From: Leuconostoc rapi
GTDB lineage: Bacteria; Bacillota; Bacilli; Lactobacillales; Lactobacillaceae
Assembly: GCF_016908715.1 (NCBI RefSeq)
Contig: NZ_JAFBEK010000004.1
Span: 62,001 to 126,000 of the forward strand
Reading direction: 5' to 3'
Length of the DNA: 64,000 nucleotides
Positions within the stretch are counted from its first letter, which is position 1. Each line of letters starts with the position of its first letter. Shown here piece after piece: positions 1 through 6,463 of the stretch. The position numbers were made by a program, and so were the translations under genes. Below the pieces are notes generated by a model that was not told where the DNA came from, searched no databases, and was given only the letters and a program-made list of their open reading frames with translations.

Positions 1-88
1 AATTCCTATCAACACAATAAGTACTAATAATATTCTTCTAGCAAATCTACCACGTTTATAATTTTTCATTTGATACTCTTCTCTTTTT

Positions 89-400
89 TTATTTATAAAT
101 AAAATCAACCATATGTTTAAAATTTGAAGGCGGGTCCCCTAGGACAAATAAGTAGATTAAAAATGTCACGATAACCATAAATAATGCGGAGTACAGGACA
201 ATTAATATTTTTTTAAGATCCTCATCTACTTGTTTATTCCTGTCATTAATAACCCAGATAATTAAACCAGCCGCCGTTAATATATATATAATCGTACCAA
301 AGATATTATTAATCAAACTTTCTTTTAAAGGGATAAGAACGTAAAAACATAAAAGTAATAAGCCTGACCAAATTGTCAGTACAATTTGAATAATCTTCAT
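89..400 (-). CDS. Small membrane protein of unknown function
   Basis: A 103-residue protein with three hydrophobic stretches at about residues 5-25, 35-52 and 65-88. The charged segment between the second and third (NDRNKQVDEDLKK) suggests an integral membrane protein with one short cytoplasmic loop. A good ribosome binding site (AGAAAGGAAA) lies just upstream of the ATG. It is the last gene in this window of a minus-strand block of plasmid-like genes and follows the ribbon-helix-helix gene by about 35 bases, so it is probably co-transcribed. I do not recognise the family. A role in conjugation or maintenance would only be a guess from context. Confidence 0.6.
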   Translation of the reverse strand: MKIIQIVLTIWSGLLLLCFYVLIPLKESLINNIFGTIIYILTAAGLIIWVINDRNKQVDEDLKKILIVLYSALFMVIVTFLIYLFVLGDPPSNFKHMVDFIYK

Positions 401-434
401 CTCATATTTCCTTTCTAAGTATTCACAAATTTAT

Positions 435-812
435 TTATTCAAAATCATTCAAGTCAATTGACTTTGGTAATTTTTTTTCCTGAGGGCGAGCGTTTTTTTG
501 AATTCGTTCTACCTCATCATTTAAGTCTGGGAAATACATTTCAAGTCGTGCAAGAATTGTTTTAAACATTTCACCAATAGCGATTGTATTTTCGTTCAAA
601 CCATGTATCACATTGTTGTTTGACATAATCAAATCGTCCAGGTAGCTGTGCAATATGTTTGTTGCGTTATCTTCCTTGATTCTTTTTGCGTAATCTGTAA
701 TGACGATACGCAATAATTCGTTTGTTGACGTTCCTTCTTCTTTTGCACGTTGATCAATGATGAATAAATCATCTTTTTCAAGACCACGGACTTCTTTTCT
801 AACTAATGCCAT
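435..812 (-). CDS. Ribbon-helix-helix DNA-binding protein, plasmid/relaxosome type
   Basis: 125 residues. The N-terminal ~50 residues (VRGLEKDDLFIIDQRAKEEG, then STNELLRIVITDYA) have the spacing of a ribbon-helix-helix (MetJ/Arc) domain: a short beta strand, then two helices. The C-terminal half is helical, possibly coiled coil, and ends in a charged tail. RHH proteins of this size are typical relaxosome accessory factors (MobC-like), partition adaptors (ParR-like) or copy-number repressors. Just upstream are four 11-bp direct repeats and several inverted repeats, which would suit an RHH protein binding its own control region, oriT or centromere. The start is supported by GGAGG upstream of the ATG. 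Fold call fairly safe; exact role is inference. Confidence 0.6.
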   Translation of the reverse strand: MALVRKEVRGLEKDDLFIIDQRAKEEGTSTNELLRIVITDYAKRIKEDNATNILHSYLDDLIMSNNNVIHGLNENTIAIGEMFKTILARLEMYFPDLNDEVERIQKNARPQEKKLPKSIDLNDFE

Positions 813-857
813 TGTGAACCTCCATTAAATCTTAGTAGATAGGTAACAGGTTAAGGG

Positions 858-924
858 GAAATGTCGGCACGATGTGCCTAACTCCCGCCGTGCGGGCATT
901 TCAAGTGCTGGGACATTTCAAGTG
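858..924. repeat. Nested inverted and direct repeats, candidate oriT or centromere
   Basis: A compact set of symmetric elements between two plasmid-like genes. An outer 8-bp inverted repeat, GAAATGTC (858-865) with GACATTTC (912-919), encloses two small hairpins: GGCAC-3 nt-GTGCC (866-878) and CCCGC-3 nt-GCGGG (884-896). The 11-mer CATTTCAAGTG occurs twice, at 897-907 and 914-924. The patch is more GC-rich than its surroundings. Next to an RHH protein gene, this is how relaxase-recognition regions (oriT) or partition sites look. No known nic-site core was recognised, and a regulatory 5' leader for the RHH gene is the alternative. Confidence 0.4.
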
Positions 925-927
925 AGG

Positions 928-971
928 TTAAACCCTTTTTAAACCACTGTTAAACCTTTTTTAAACCCTTT
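928..971. repeat. Four 11-bp tandem direct repeats (iteron-like)
   Basis: The heptamer TTAAACC starts at 928, 939, 950 and 961, an exact 11-bp period, with variable 4-base fillers that are mostly T-rich. One helical turn per repeat puts all four copies on the same DNA face, as expected for cooperative binding by a small dimeric protein. The array lies about 115 bp upstream of the RHH gene and next to the inverted-repeat patch at 858-924. Likely binding sites for the RHH protein or a partner (inference). Confidence 0.6.
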
Positions 972-1020
972 ATCGTTAAAAAAAAATAGCCCATTAGGGA
1001 AACTAACAAATTATTTTAAT

Positions 1021-1989
1021 TTATAAATCGGTTGGTCTTGGTAACAAAGATTTGCCTTCTTGAACCTGTGTTTTGCTCTTCTGTGTCTCATTGATATTTG
1101 CCTTAGCATGTTGAATATTTGATTGTGCATTACTAATTTGTGTTCGTATTTGAGTAATCGCATCGCGTGCATTATCAATGCTTGTCTGGGTATCTGAATT
1201 ATCAGATTGGGTTAACATTTTTTGATAATTTTTGATGGCTGATTCTTGTTGATCAATAGCCTTTTGATATGCCACAATCGCTTTTGTATTCTTGCTAATC
1301 AACTTCTGTTGTGCTGTAATCTTGACATCACCTTCACTGATTTCAAGTTCTTTTTGAGTAACAAATGTCAGTGTGTTAGACTTGGAAACTTTGTCACGAT
1401 TAATAATAAATTTACCGCTTGCATCGTGATTTGATGACTTCGTTTTCTTATTGCTCGAAGTATCGGAACTAACGCTACTTGGCGCTTCAACTGCGGCAGT
1501 GTTAATACTTTTATCTTGTGCTGTTAATGTCACAGCATTAAATTTATGACTCAAGTTTTTGAATTGCACCACGACTGTATTATTAGAAGTCGGTACCACA
1601 CGACCAGTCACTTGATTACCACCATGATCTGTCGTTGCCGTGAACTTTATCTTACTAATATCCACTAAATCTTGATCAGAAACGGCACCATCTGAGATTG
1701 TATAATGCAATTCAAGCACACCATTATTTTTGTTAAAAACACTTTTTGTGAGGCTTGCCGTTTTGTTTAAAGTACCAAACGAAATTGGTGTGTTTAATTC
1801 TGTACTAGGCAGATTAGACGGCCGTGGTGTGACAGTAACTAGTACTGTTGTACTAAAGGCAATCAAGATAAATAGGCTAAATATGCCAATTAAATTTCGG
1901 CGCTGATGTTCTAAAAACCAGTCACTGAAATTTCCGAAATGTGCCAATAAAGACTTGATTTTATTCGCTAATGTTATCATTGCACTCAT
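1021..1989 (-). CDS. Membrane-anchored protein with C-terminal coiled coil, unknown
   Basis: 322 residues. A single hydrophobic helix at about residues 33-53 follows a basic stretch (EHQRRN), so the protein is probably anchored with most of its mass outside. Residues ~60-170 look like a beta-rich domain. Residues ~175-190 are a Ser/Lys-rich linker. Residues ~205-310 are rich in Gln, Lys, Ile and Asn with heptad-like spacing, which predicts a long coiled coil. It starts 4 bases after the SSB-like gene ends and so belongs to the same transcription unit. No catalytic motif is visible. A conjugation-apparatus or surface role is possible from context but not shown. Confidence 0.6.
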   Translation of the reverse strand: MSAMITLANKIKSLLAHFGNFSDWFLEHQRRNLIGIFSLFILIAFSTTVLVTVTPRPSNLPSTELNTPISFGTLNKTASLTKSVFNKNNGVLELHYTISDGAVSDQDLVDISKIKFTATTDHGGNQVTGRVVPTSNNTVVVQFKNLSHKFNAVTLTAQDKSINTAAVEAPSSVSSDTSSNKKTKSSNHDASGKFIINRDKVSKSNTLTFVTQKELEISEGDVKITAQQKLISKNTKAIVAYQKAIDQQESAIKNYQKMLTQSDNSDTQTSIDNARDAITQIRTQISNAQSNIQHAKANINETQKSKTQVQEGKSLLPRPTDL

Positions 1990-1993
1990 TTGT

Positions 1994-2428
1994 TTACCCC
2001 GCTACAAAATTGAAATCATCACTGTCAAAATCAGGATATGGTGGTAAGTCTTTGTCAGAAATGTTGTTATTATTTTGAGGCGTTTCTAACGTTGCACTAT
2101 CTTGTTTTTTTGTATCTGATGCAGGGTTATAGATACGAAACTGAGTCACTTGGTTTTGGATGGTGTAAATTTTTTCACCCGTCGTTTTATCAGTGTAATT
2201 GTGATTTCTCATGACAAATTGCACTTCAACAACTTGTCCAACTTCCGTCACATAATCGTGGATTAGGTCGGCCGTTTTGTTAAACGCAACATAATCAATG
2301 TATGTTGCTTTACCATCTTTTAAATCATTGATTGCGAGTTTAAAATAAACAATTTTAGTTTGGTTTTCACCTCGAACAGTGAAGGTAACATGACGGACCA
2401 ACCGGCCAACATGGTGGTTAATTTGCAT
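1994..2428 (-). CDS. ssb: Single-stranded DNA-binding protein (SSB-like)
   Basis: 144 residues. The N-terminal ~105 residues fit an OB-fold SSB: an early GRLVRHVTF strand, then VYFKLAIND, TYIDYVAFNKTADLI and a QVVEVQFVMRNHNY-type strand. A hydrophilic linker and an acidic C-terminal tail with aromatic residues (DFDSDDFNF) resemble the partner-binding tail of SSBs, although the extreme end differs from the usual DDDIPF. It would coat single-stranded DNA during replication or transfer. A strong AAAGGAG precedes the ATG, and the start overlaps the end of the preceding gene by about 10 bases. SSBs of this type are common on plasmids and integrative elements; the chromosomal housekeeping ssb would be elsewhere. 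Confidence 0.75.
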   Translation of the reverse strand: MQINHHVGRLVRHVTFTVRGENQTKIVYFKLAINDLKDGKATYIDYVAFNKTADLIHDYVTEVGQVVEVQFVMRNHNYTDKTTGEKIYTIQNQVTQFRIYNPASDTKKQDSATLETPQNNNNISDKDLPPYPDFDSDDFNFVAG

Positions 2429-2774
2429 AATAATTTCTCCTTTTTTGATCCAACGTCTCTATGACTGGTTTGAGTTGTTTTAATAAATAATCTTGAATCG
2501 TTGTGTTTAACTTGAAGACAGGAATTTGATTACCGGACTCGCTACAAGGCTTCTTTTTTAAAATTTTACAACCAACATAGTGATTCCCTAAAAAATCATC
2601 AAACAGCTCACCTTTGACCTTCATTTCTTTTGGTGGTAACCAAACAAAGGCCTGTCTAATCACAGCTTCCACTGCGTTACTTTTAAGTGCGTGCACTTGA
2701 ATGACAACGTATTTGTTTTGTTGAATTTCATTTAAACTTTGTTCATCCAGCAGTGTCAATTGTTTGATTTTCAT
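2418..2774 (-). CDS. Hypothetical protein of the plasmid-like block
   Basis: 118 residues from the chosen start. I start at the ATG reading MKIKQLTLL because AAGGAG lies 7 bases before it; a longer upstream start (10 more residues) has no such site. The protein is soluble and mixed alpha/beta, with two cysteines at about residues 73 and 80 (VGCKILKKKPC) and a basic C-terminus (DQKRRNYY). I do not recognise a family. It overlaps the preceding gene by about 30 bases and the SSB gene by about 10, so the three are probably translated as a coupled unit. Confidence 0.6.
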   Translation of the reverse strand: MKIKQLTLLDEQSLNEIQQNKYVVIQVHALKSNAVEAVIRQAFVWLPPKEMKVKGELFDDFLGNHYVGCKILKKKPCSESGNQIPVFKLNTTIQDYLLKQLKPVIETLDQKRRNYYAN

Positions 2775-3018
2775 AATTTGCTCCTTTAGGTCTGGCCGCT
2801 TCATGAAATGGGAGTTGGTAGTGTGACATCAATCGTTGTATGATTTTGAATGATTGATTGGAAGTGCGATATAATCTCACTGCACCCTCACTTGCCAATT
2901 CATGTTTCTCAATCGCTGTGATAATCTGTTGACTCAGCTCACCAGATGAATTGGCAACGAATAATATATCAGCGTTGAAAAAATCTACTGCAATAAAAAT
3001 GTTATATTGATTTGCCAT
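2743..3018 (-). CDS. Hypothetical small protein downstream of repA
   Basis: About 91 residues (MANQYNIFIAVDFF...). The first two codons are both ATG; the second is preferred, with a GAGAGGG-like ribosome binding site upstream. The N-terminal 50 residues alternate hydrophobic strands and a helix (IFIAVDFFNADILFVANSSGE-like), the rest is charged, and no membrane segment is present. It starts 22 bases after repA ends and overlaps the next gene. No family recognised. Confidence 0.55.
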   Translation of the reverse strand: MANQYNIFIAVDFFNADILFVANSSGELSQQIITAIEKHELASEGAVRLYRTSNQSFKIIQRLMSHYQLPFHEAARPKGANYENQTIDTAG

Positions 3019-3039
3019 CATTGCTCTACCCTCTCACAT

Positions 3040-4005
3040 TCAGATTGACAATCTTGACACAGATTGTCTCGTTGTAATGGCGATATGGACACGATCATCT
3101 AATCCTTTTGAAAAATACGAACCAAACTTTTGGTAATTAGTTAAGTGATCACTCATGTATGCTAATTGTTCCTCAGCGGCCTGTTTAATTATGGTGATGA
3201 TACTATCTTCGCCGTAAGTTAATTCCTTTACAGCTAAGATAGTATTCCCATTGTGAAGCTCGTCTAGCAAGTAAGTTTTAGCATGGACTAATGCATTGAC
3301 TACCACACTAGCTTGTTCTGGGTCATCCAAAAGCAGGTCAGGAATTAAAACATGAACTAATGATCTGACATCTTGATTAGCAGCTAAGAGTTCTCCCATT
3401 GCGATTAATGAATCACTAGATGAATTTTTTGTATTTGAATTTTCAGCATTTATATTGTAATTCTCCTCATCATCCAAATCTTTAATATTTTCAATTTCAC
3501 TTAAATCAGTCTCATTCAACTCAGTATCATTAGAGTCGCATTTTGAGACTTCTTGAGTTCTCAAATTGAGAATACCGGAAGTCGTATTTTGAGAATACCG
3601 GAAGTCGCAATTTAAGACTTCCTTGTCATCACTGGGTTTAGCAGGTATTTGATCAACATTTTTGAGTTCTAAGTTGCAAATATAGAGTCGATTTGGTTTA
3701 TTAAATCCTTGGCGTTCTTCTTCTAAAAGACCAAATTTTTGTAATTCTTTCTTAATTCGAATCACTTTATCTTTACCAACACCTAGCTTTTCACCTAATT
3801 TGATATTGGGATAATACAAATAAACGTTACCTTGTTTATCTACCCAATTATTCTCAAGTGATAGCTTGAACCGATCTTTTAAAATTGCATAGGCTAATTT
3901 TGATTCTGGTTTCATGTCATGATAAACATCATTCTCAAACAAACCTTTTGGCATCATGTAAAATCGTTCACTGGTGTCAACTTGTTGTCTACTAATTCGT
4001 GGCAT
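3040..4005 (-). CDS. repA: RepA_N-family replication initiator
   Basis: 321 residues. The first ~110 residues match the RepA_N initiator domain of Firmicutes theta-replicating plasmids: ERFYMMPKGLF near the start, SKLAYAILKDR, and a winged-helix segment LGVGKDKVIRIKKELQKFGLL then NRLYI. A variable linker (about residues 125-190) holds the iteron repeats at DNA level. The C-terminal ~130 residues form a separate helical domain, which in this family carries host-specific function. It would bind the internal iterons and load the replisome. AAGGGA precedes the ATG, 4 bases after the upstream XRE gene ends. Its presence implies an integrated plasmid or an ICE replication module. Confidence 0.85.
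   Translation of the reverse strand: MPRISRQQVDTSERFYMMPKGLFENDVYHDMKPESKLAYAILKDRFKLSLENNWVDKQGNVYLYYPNIKLGEKLGVGKDKVIRIKKELQKFGLLEEERQGFNKPNRLYICNLELKNVDQIPAKPSDDKEVLNCDFRYSQNTTSGILNLRTQEVSKCDSNDTELNETDLSEIENIKDLDDEENYNINAENSNTKNSSSDSLIAMGELLAANQDVRSLVHVLIPDLLLDDPEQASVVVNALVHAKTYLLDELHNGNTILAVKELTYGEDSIITIIKQAAEEQLAYMSDHLTNYQKFGSYFSKGLDDRVHIAITTRQSVSRLSI
3534..3618 (-). repeat. Iterons inside repA, candidate replication origin
   Basis: The 17-mer GAGAATACCGGAAGTCG is repeated exactly at 3568-3584 and 3591-3607, a 23-bp period. Degenerate copies extend the array on both sides: an AGTCGCA-TTTTGAGA core at 3534, a weaker one at 3556, an AGTCGTATTTTGAGA core at 3580 and an AGTCGCAATTTAAGA core at 3603. 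The period is not a multiple of three, so it is selected at DNA rather than protein level. Iterons in the middle of the initiator gene are the known origin arrangement of RepA_N replicons. Confidence 0.75.
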
Positions 4006-4009
4006 AACG

Positions 4010-4270
4010 CTATTTCCCTTCGGGGCTTATATTAATCTCATTTTTCATAGATAATTTAAAATTGCGATACCTATCAACCTCGTTTAGTAATTCGACTTCC
4101 GGAACTTCTAATACACGCGCTAGTGCCGCAATTTCGTCAGCATATACACGACCAATGTTCCGTTCAATTCTAGACAAACGATTGGGTGTAATGTGCATTA
4201 AGATGGCAGCCTCATCTTGAGTTAACTTATTTTGTAACCTTTTTTGAATTAAATAATCTCCCAAAGACAT
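4010..4270 (-). CDS. XRE-family helix-turn-helix regulator
   Basis: 86 residues. Residues ~5-60 form a Cro/CI-type helix-turn-helix: LIQKRLQNKLTQDEAAILM, then ITPNRLSRIERN and a third helix region ADEIAALARVLEV. The remaining C-terminal ~25 residues are short and charged, so there is no separate sensor domain. It stands directly before repA with a 4-base gap. This suggests it controls its own transcript and so the copy number or excision state of the element. Its operator was not identified in the roughly 290-base upstream gap. Confidence 0.7.
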   Translation of the reverse strand: MSLGDYLIQKRLQNKLTQDEAAILMHITPNRLSRIERNIGRVYADEIAALARVLEVPEVELLNEVDRYRNFKLSMKNEINISPEGK

Positions 4271-4369
4271 TAAACGTTCTCCTATTAAATTTGATATATT
4301 ATGTTTGAAAAATTACAATTACAAGTTCTTTTCAATAAGAGAAACAAATTTGTAACATCACTTAATTAA

Positions 4370-4408
4370 TAAAAAAAAGCATCCTACTTTAAGAGTAGAA
4401 ATGCTTTT
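4370..4408 (-). terminator. Rho-independent terminator
   Basis: Two paired segments, AGCAT with ATGCT and CTACT with AGTAG, separated by a small internal loop and closed by a 5-base loop. On the minus strand the hairpin is followed by eight T. It suits the transcript of the MazG-like gene and separates it from the plasmid-like block. The rest of 4271-4566 shows no convincing ORF, tRNA or attachment-site repeat. Confidence 0.65.
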
Positions 4409-4566
4409 ATATCAAGCCCTCAAACAGTAATATTCTATTTCATAATAGGATATACAACTAATTTATGTTGAAAATATATTAACGCTGGAACACACATATA
4501 CTTTTTAAGCCATAGCAAGCATTCTCAACCGAGTCACTCAATATACCTTAAATGTTATTGGTATCA

Positions 4567-4884
4567 TTAGTTATTAAAACGTTTTTTAAGTTTATTTTCG
4601 CTCTGCATCATTAGGTCTGAAACATCTAGATTATATTTATCACTCAAAATCAAAACTTGATCTAAAACGTCAGCCAATTCTTCTTTTAAGTGGTCACTAA
4701 GCGTTGAGGGTTTCTGCGATGCCTCGCCAGGATGATCACGTCCCAATTCAATAGTTCTAACCGTTTGCGCCAACTCGCCTACTTCTTCCATCAGAAAATT
4801 TAGACGGATAAAGGGTGAGTATTGATACCATTCACGTTCTTTATAAAAGTCGATTAACCATTGTCTATGTTCATCAATTATCAT
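4567..4884 (-). CDS. MazG-like nucleotide pyrophosphohydrolase
   Basis: 105 residues, one all-alpha NTP-PPase (MazG) domain. The metal-binding pattern is visible as FLMEEVGELAQTVR (EExxE-like) and KEELADVLDQVLILSDKY (E..D) further on. Such proteins hydrolyse non-canonical or excess (d)NTPs to the monophosphate plus pyrophosphate. AAAAGGAG precedes the ATG. A LexA-box promoter about 150 bases upstream suggests SOS control, which would fit a nucleotide-pool role during DNA damage (inference). It is monocistronic, ended by the terminator at 4370-4408. Confidence 0.8.
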   Translation of the reverse strand: MIIDEHRQWLIDFYKEREWYQYSPFIRLNFLMEEVGELAQTVRTIELGRDHPGEASQKPSTLSDHLKEELADVLDQVLILSDKYNLDVSDLMMQSENKLKKRFNN

Positions 4885-5042
4885 TATAAGTCTCCTTTTT
4901 TAAATGTTGGTATTAACGCTTCATTCGCATTTTTTGGATGAGATCGAAAATTTACTCCGCGCTATCACGTGTTAATACTTGAGAATTACTTTATGTTTTG
5001 CTTTTTAGAACAACAACCTCCAAAAAAACTGTTTATTCTTTA

Positions 5043-5071
5043 ATTATACGAACGTGTGTTCGAATAAACAA
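5043..5071 (-). promoter_or_regulatory. LexA-box (SOS) promoter
   Basis: On the minus strand: -35 TTGTTT (5071-5066), a 17-bp spacer, -10 TATAAT (5048-5043). The spacer contains the palindrome CGAACGTGTGTTCG (5049-5062), which agrees with the Gram-positive LexA/DinR consensus CGAAC-4 nt-GTTYS. Bound LexA would cover both promoter elements. A GGAGG (5021-5017) lies about 17 bases after the predicted start but no reading frame follows it. The first gene reached is the MazG-like gene at 4884. The 300-base gap 4885-5184 contains only this promoter and the mleP terminator. Confidence 0.75.
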
Positions 5072-5099
5072 GCGAACAAAAAATTAATTTTATAAAAAA

Positions 5100-5126
5100 G
5101 GAGTCGTATTTTTTTATTACGGCTCC
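5100..5126 (-). terminator. Terminator of the malolactic operon
   Basis: GGAGTCGTA pairs with TACGGCTCC (one G-T wobble) around an AT-rich loop. On the minus strand the stem is followed by TTTTTTATAAAA. It lies about 60 bases beyond the mleP stop codon. Confidence 0.7.
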
Positions 5127-5184
5127 AGTCGTCGTTCTCTTACTAAAAAACAACCTAGTTTATATCATCTTCAATCATGTTAAT

Positions 5185-6447
5185 TTAATGCAAGAAATGA
5201 ATGAGCACGCCTCCCAAAATCAGAACGATTGCACCGCCCATTCGATTTCCCATTTGAGCGAAAGCAATCATATCCATTCGGTTTGAAGCAGATAGTACCG
5301 CCACATTACCTGTGCCGCCCATACTATTGTCCGCCATTCCTGCAGCAATCGCAGATTCGACAGGATATAGGCCAAACAGTTTTCCAATCAGGGCGCTTGC
5401 AATACCCATTACAACAACACTGGTTAACGTTAAAAGAACAAATTTCCAGGTCAATGATTGTTCTAATACATGCAAATCAATCAATGCCAACCCTATGCCG
5501 GCTAATACTGCATGTGTCAAGTTGCCCATGATAATTTTGTTGAACATGACTACTGACTCCTCAAGCTGAGTCGGAATCAAGTTAAATGCCTTAACAATAA
5601 TAACCAAAATAATAATGAAAGCATATGCATGAATTTTAGGAATAAAGCTATTTAAAATAGTGCCAACCAAGAAGAATGAAAAGGCTAACATCATGCCAAC
5701 CCCAATACGCGTAACATCCAGATTCTTTATTGGTTTGCTTTTTTCATCTTCATTGATTGGCAATAAGACACCATGACCATCATACTTTGTATTTGCGCCA
5801 ACTTTTGCGATTAATGCTGCACCTATAACAGCTAGAACATTCCCCAAGGTAACGGCAGGTATTAATTGAGAAAACATTGATCCGGAACTCACACCCAAAC
5901 CTTGAGCGTAAATGTGCGACAGTGGCACAGCTCCAGCACCTATACCACCTGCCATCATTGGCATAGAAACAAACATCACTGAATGTCCAAAACCAATTCC
6001 CAGTAACATGCCAACCAAACCAACAGCAAAAAATCCTATAATCATGGCTGCTAAAGATACTGGGATAAATCTGACAGCCGCTTTAAGCAATAAATTACGA
6101 TTCATTCCCAGAATGGCCCCAACGATTAATGCAGCAATATAAAAGTCTAATAACCCTTGGTCATTTAAAAATGTTTTAGTAGCATTTACGACATTCGCAG
6201 GTATAATGCCACTTGTTGCCAATGCAGCCGAAGCGAAAATGGTAAAAACAGATCCACCGCCAAGATAGGATTTAAACACAGGTAAGATATTGCCAATGTA
6301 GTAAAAAAGATGACCAAGCAAAACTAACAACAATGTCAAACCGAGCATATTAAGTGGCAATTTATTGAGTGCAATCGTAATGGCTAATATGATCACCATC
6401 AGGATATACAATGGCAAACTAACACCACTAATTTTTATTTTTGTCAT
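5185..6447 (-). CDS. mleP: Malate permease, 2-hydroxycarboxylate transporter family
   Basis: 420 residues, very hydrophobic, about 11 membrane segments. Two family-defining re-entrant loop motifs are visible: GGIGAGAVPLS near residue 168 and GGTGNVAVLSASNRM near residue 377. The Arg in the latter is the expected substrate-binding residue of the 2HCT family (CitS, CitP, MleP). It lies 16 bases downstream of mleA in the same operon, so malate uptake, with or without lactate exchange, is the likely role; L-malate/lactate exchange generates proton motive force. A citrate carrier is the alternative, but no citrate lyase genes are nearby. Confidence 0.88.
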   Translation of the reverse strand: MTKIKISGVSLPLYILMVIILAITIALNKLPLNMLGLTLLLVLLGHLFYYIGNILPVFKSYLGGGSVFTIFASAALATSGIIPANVVNATKTFLNDQGLLDFYIAALIVGAILGMNRNLLLKAAVRFIPVSLAAMIIGFFAVGLVGMLLGIGFGHSVMFVSMPMMAGGIGAGAVPLSHIYAQGLGVSSGSMFSQLIPAVTLGNVLAVIGAALIAKVGANTKYDGHGVLLPINEDEKSKPIKNLDVTRIGVGMMLAFSFFLVGTILNSFIPKIHAYAFIIILVIIVKAFNLIPTQLEESVVMFNKIIMGNLTHAVLAGIGLALIDLHVLEQSLTWKFVLLTLTSVVVMGIASALIGKLFGLYPVESAIAAGMADNSMGGTGNVAVLSASNRMDMIAFAQMGNRMGGAIVLILGGVLIHFLH

Positions 6448-6463
6448 TTCATCTATGTCCTAA

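Noticed and set aside
4271-4566. tRNA gene or attachment site at the right edge of the plasmid-like block
   Set aside because: No cloverleaf, TTCGA-type arm or obvious direct repeat seen; the left boundary is outside the window so no pair can be compared.
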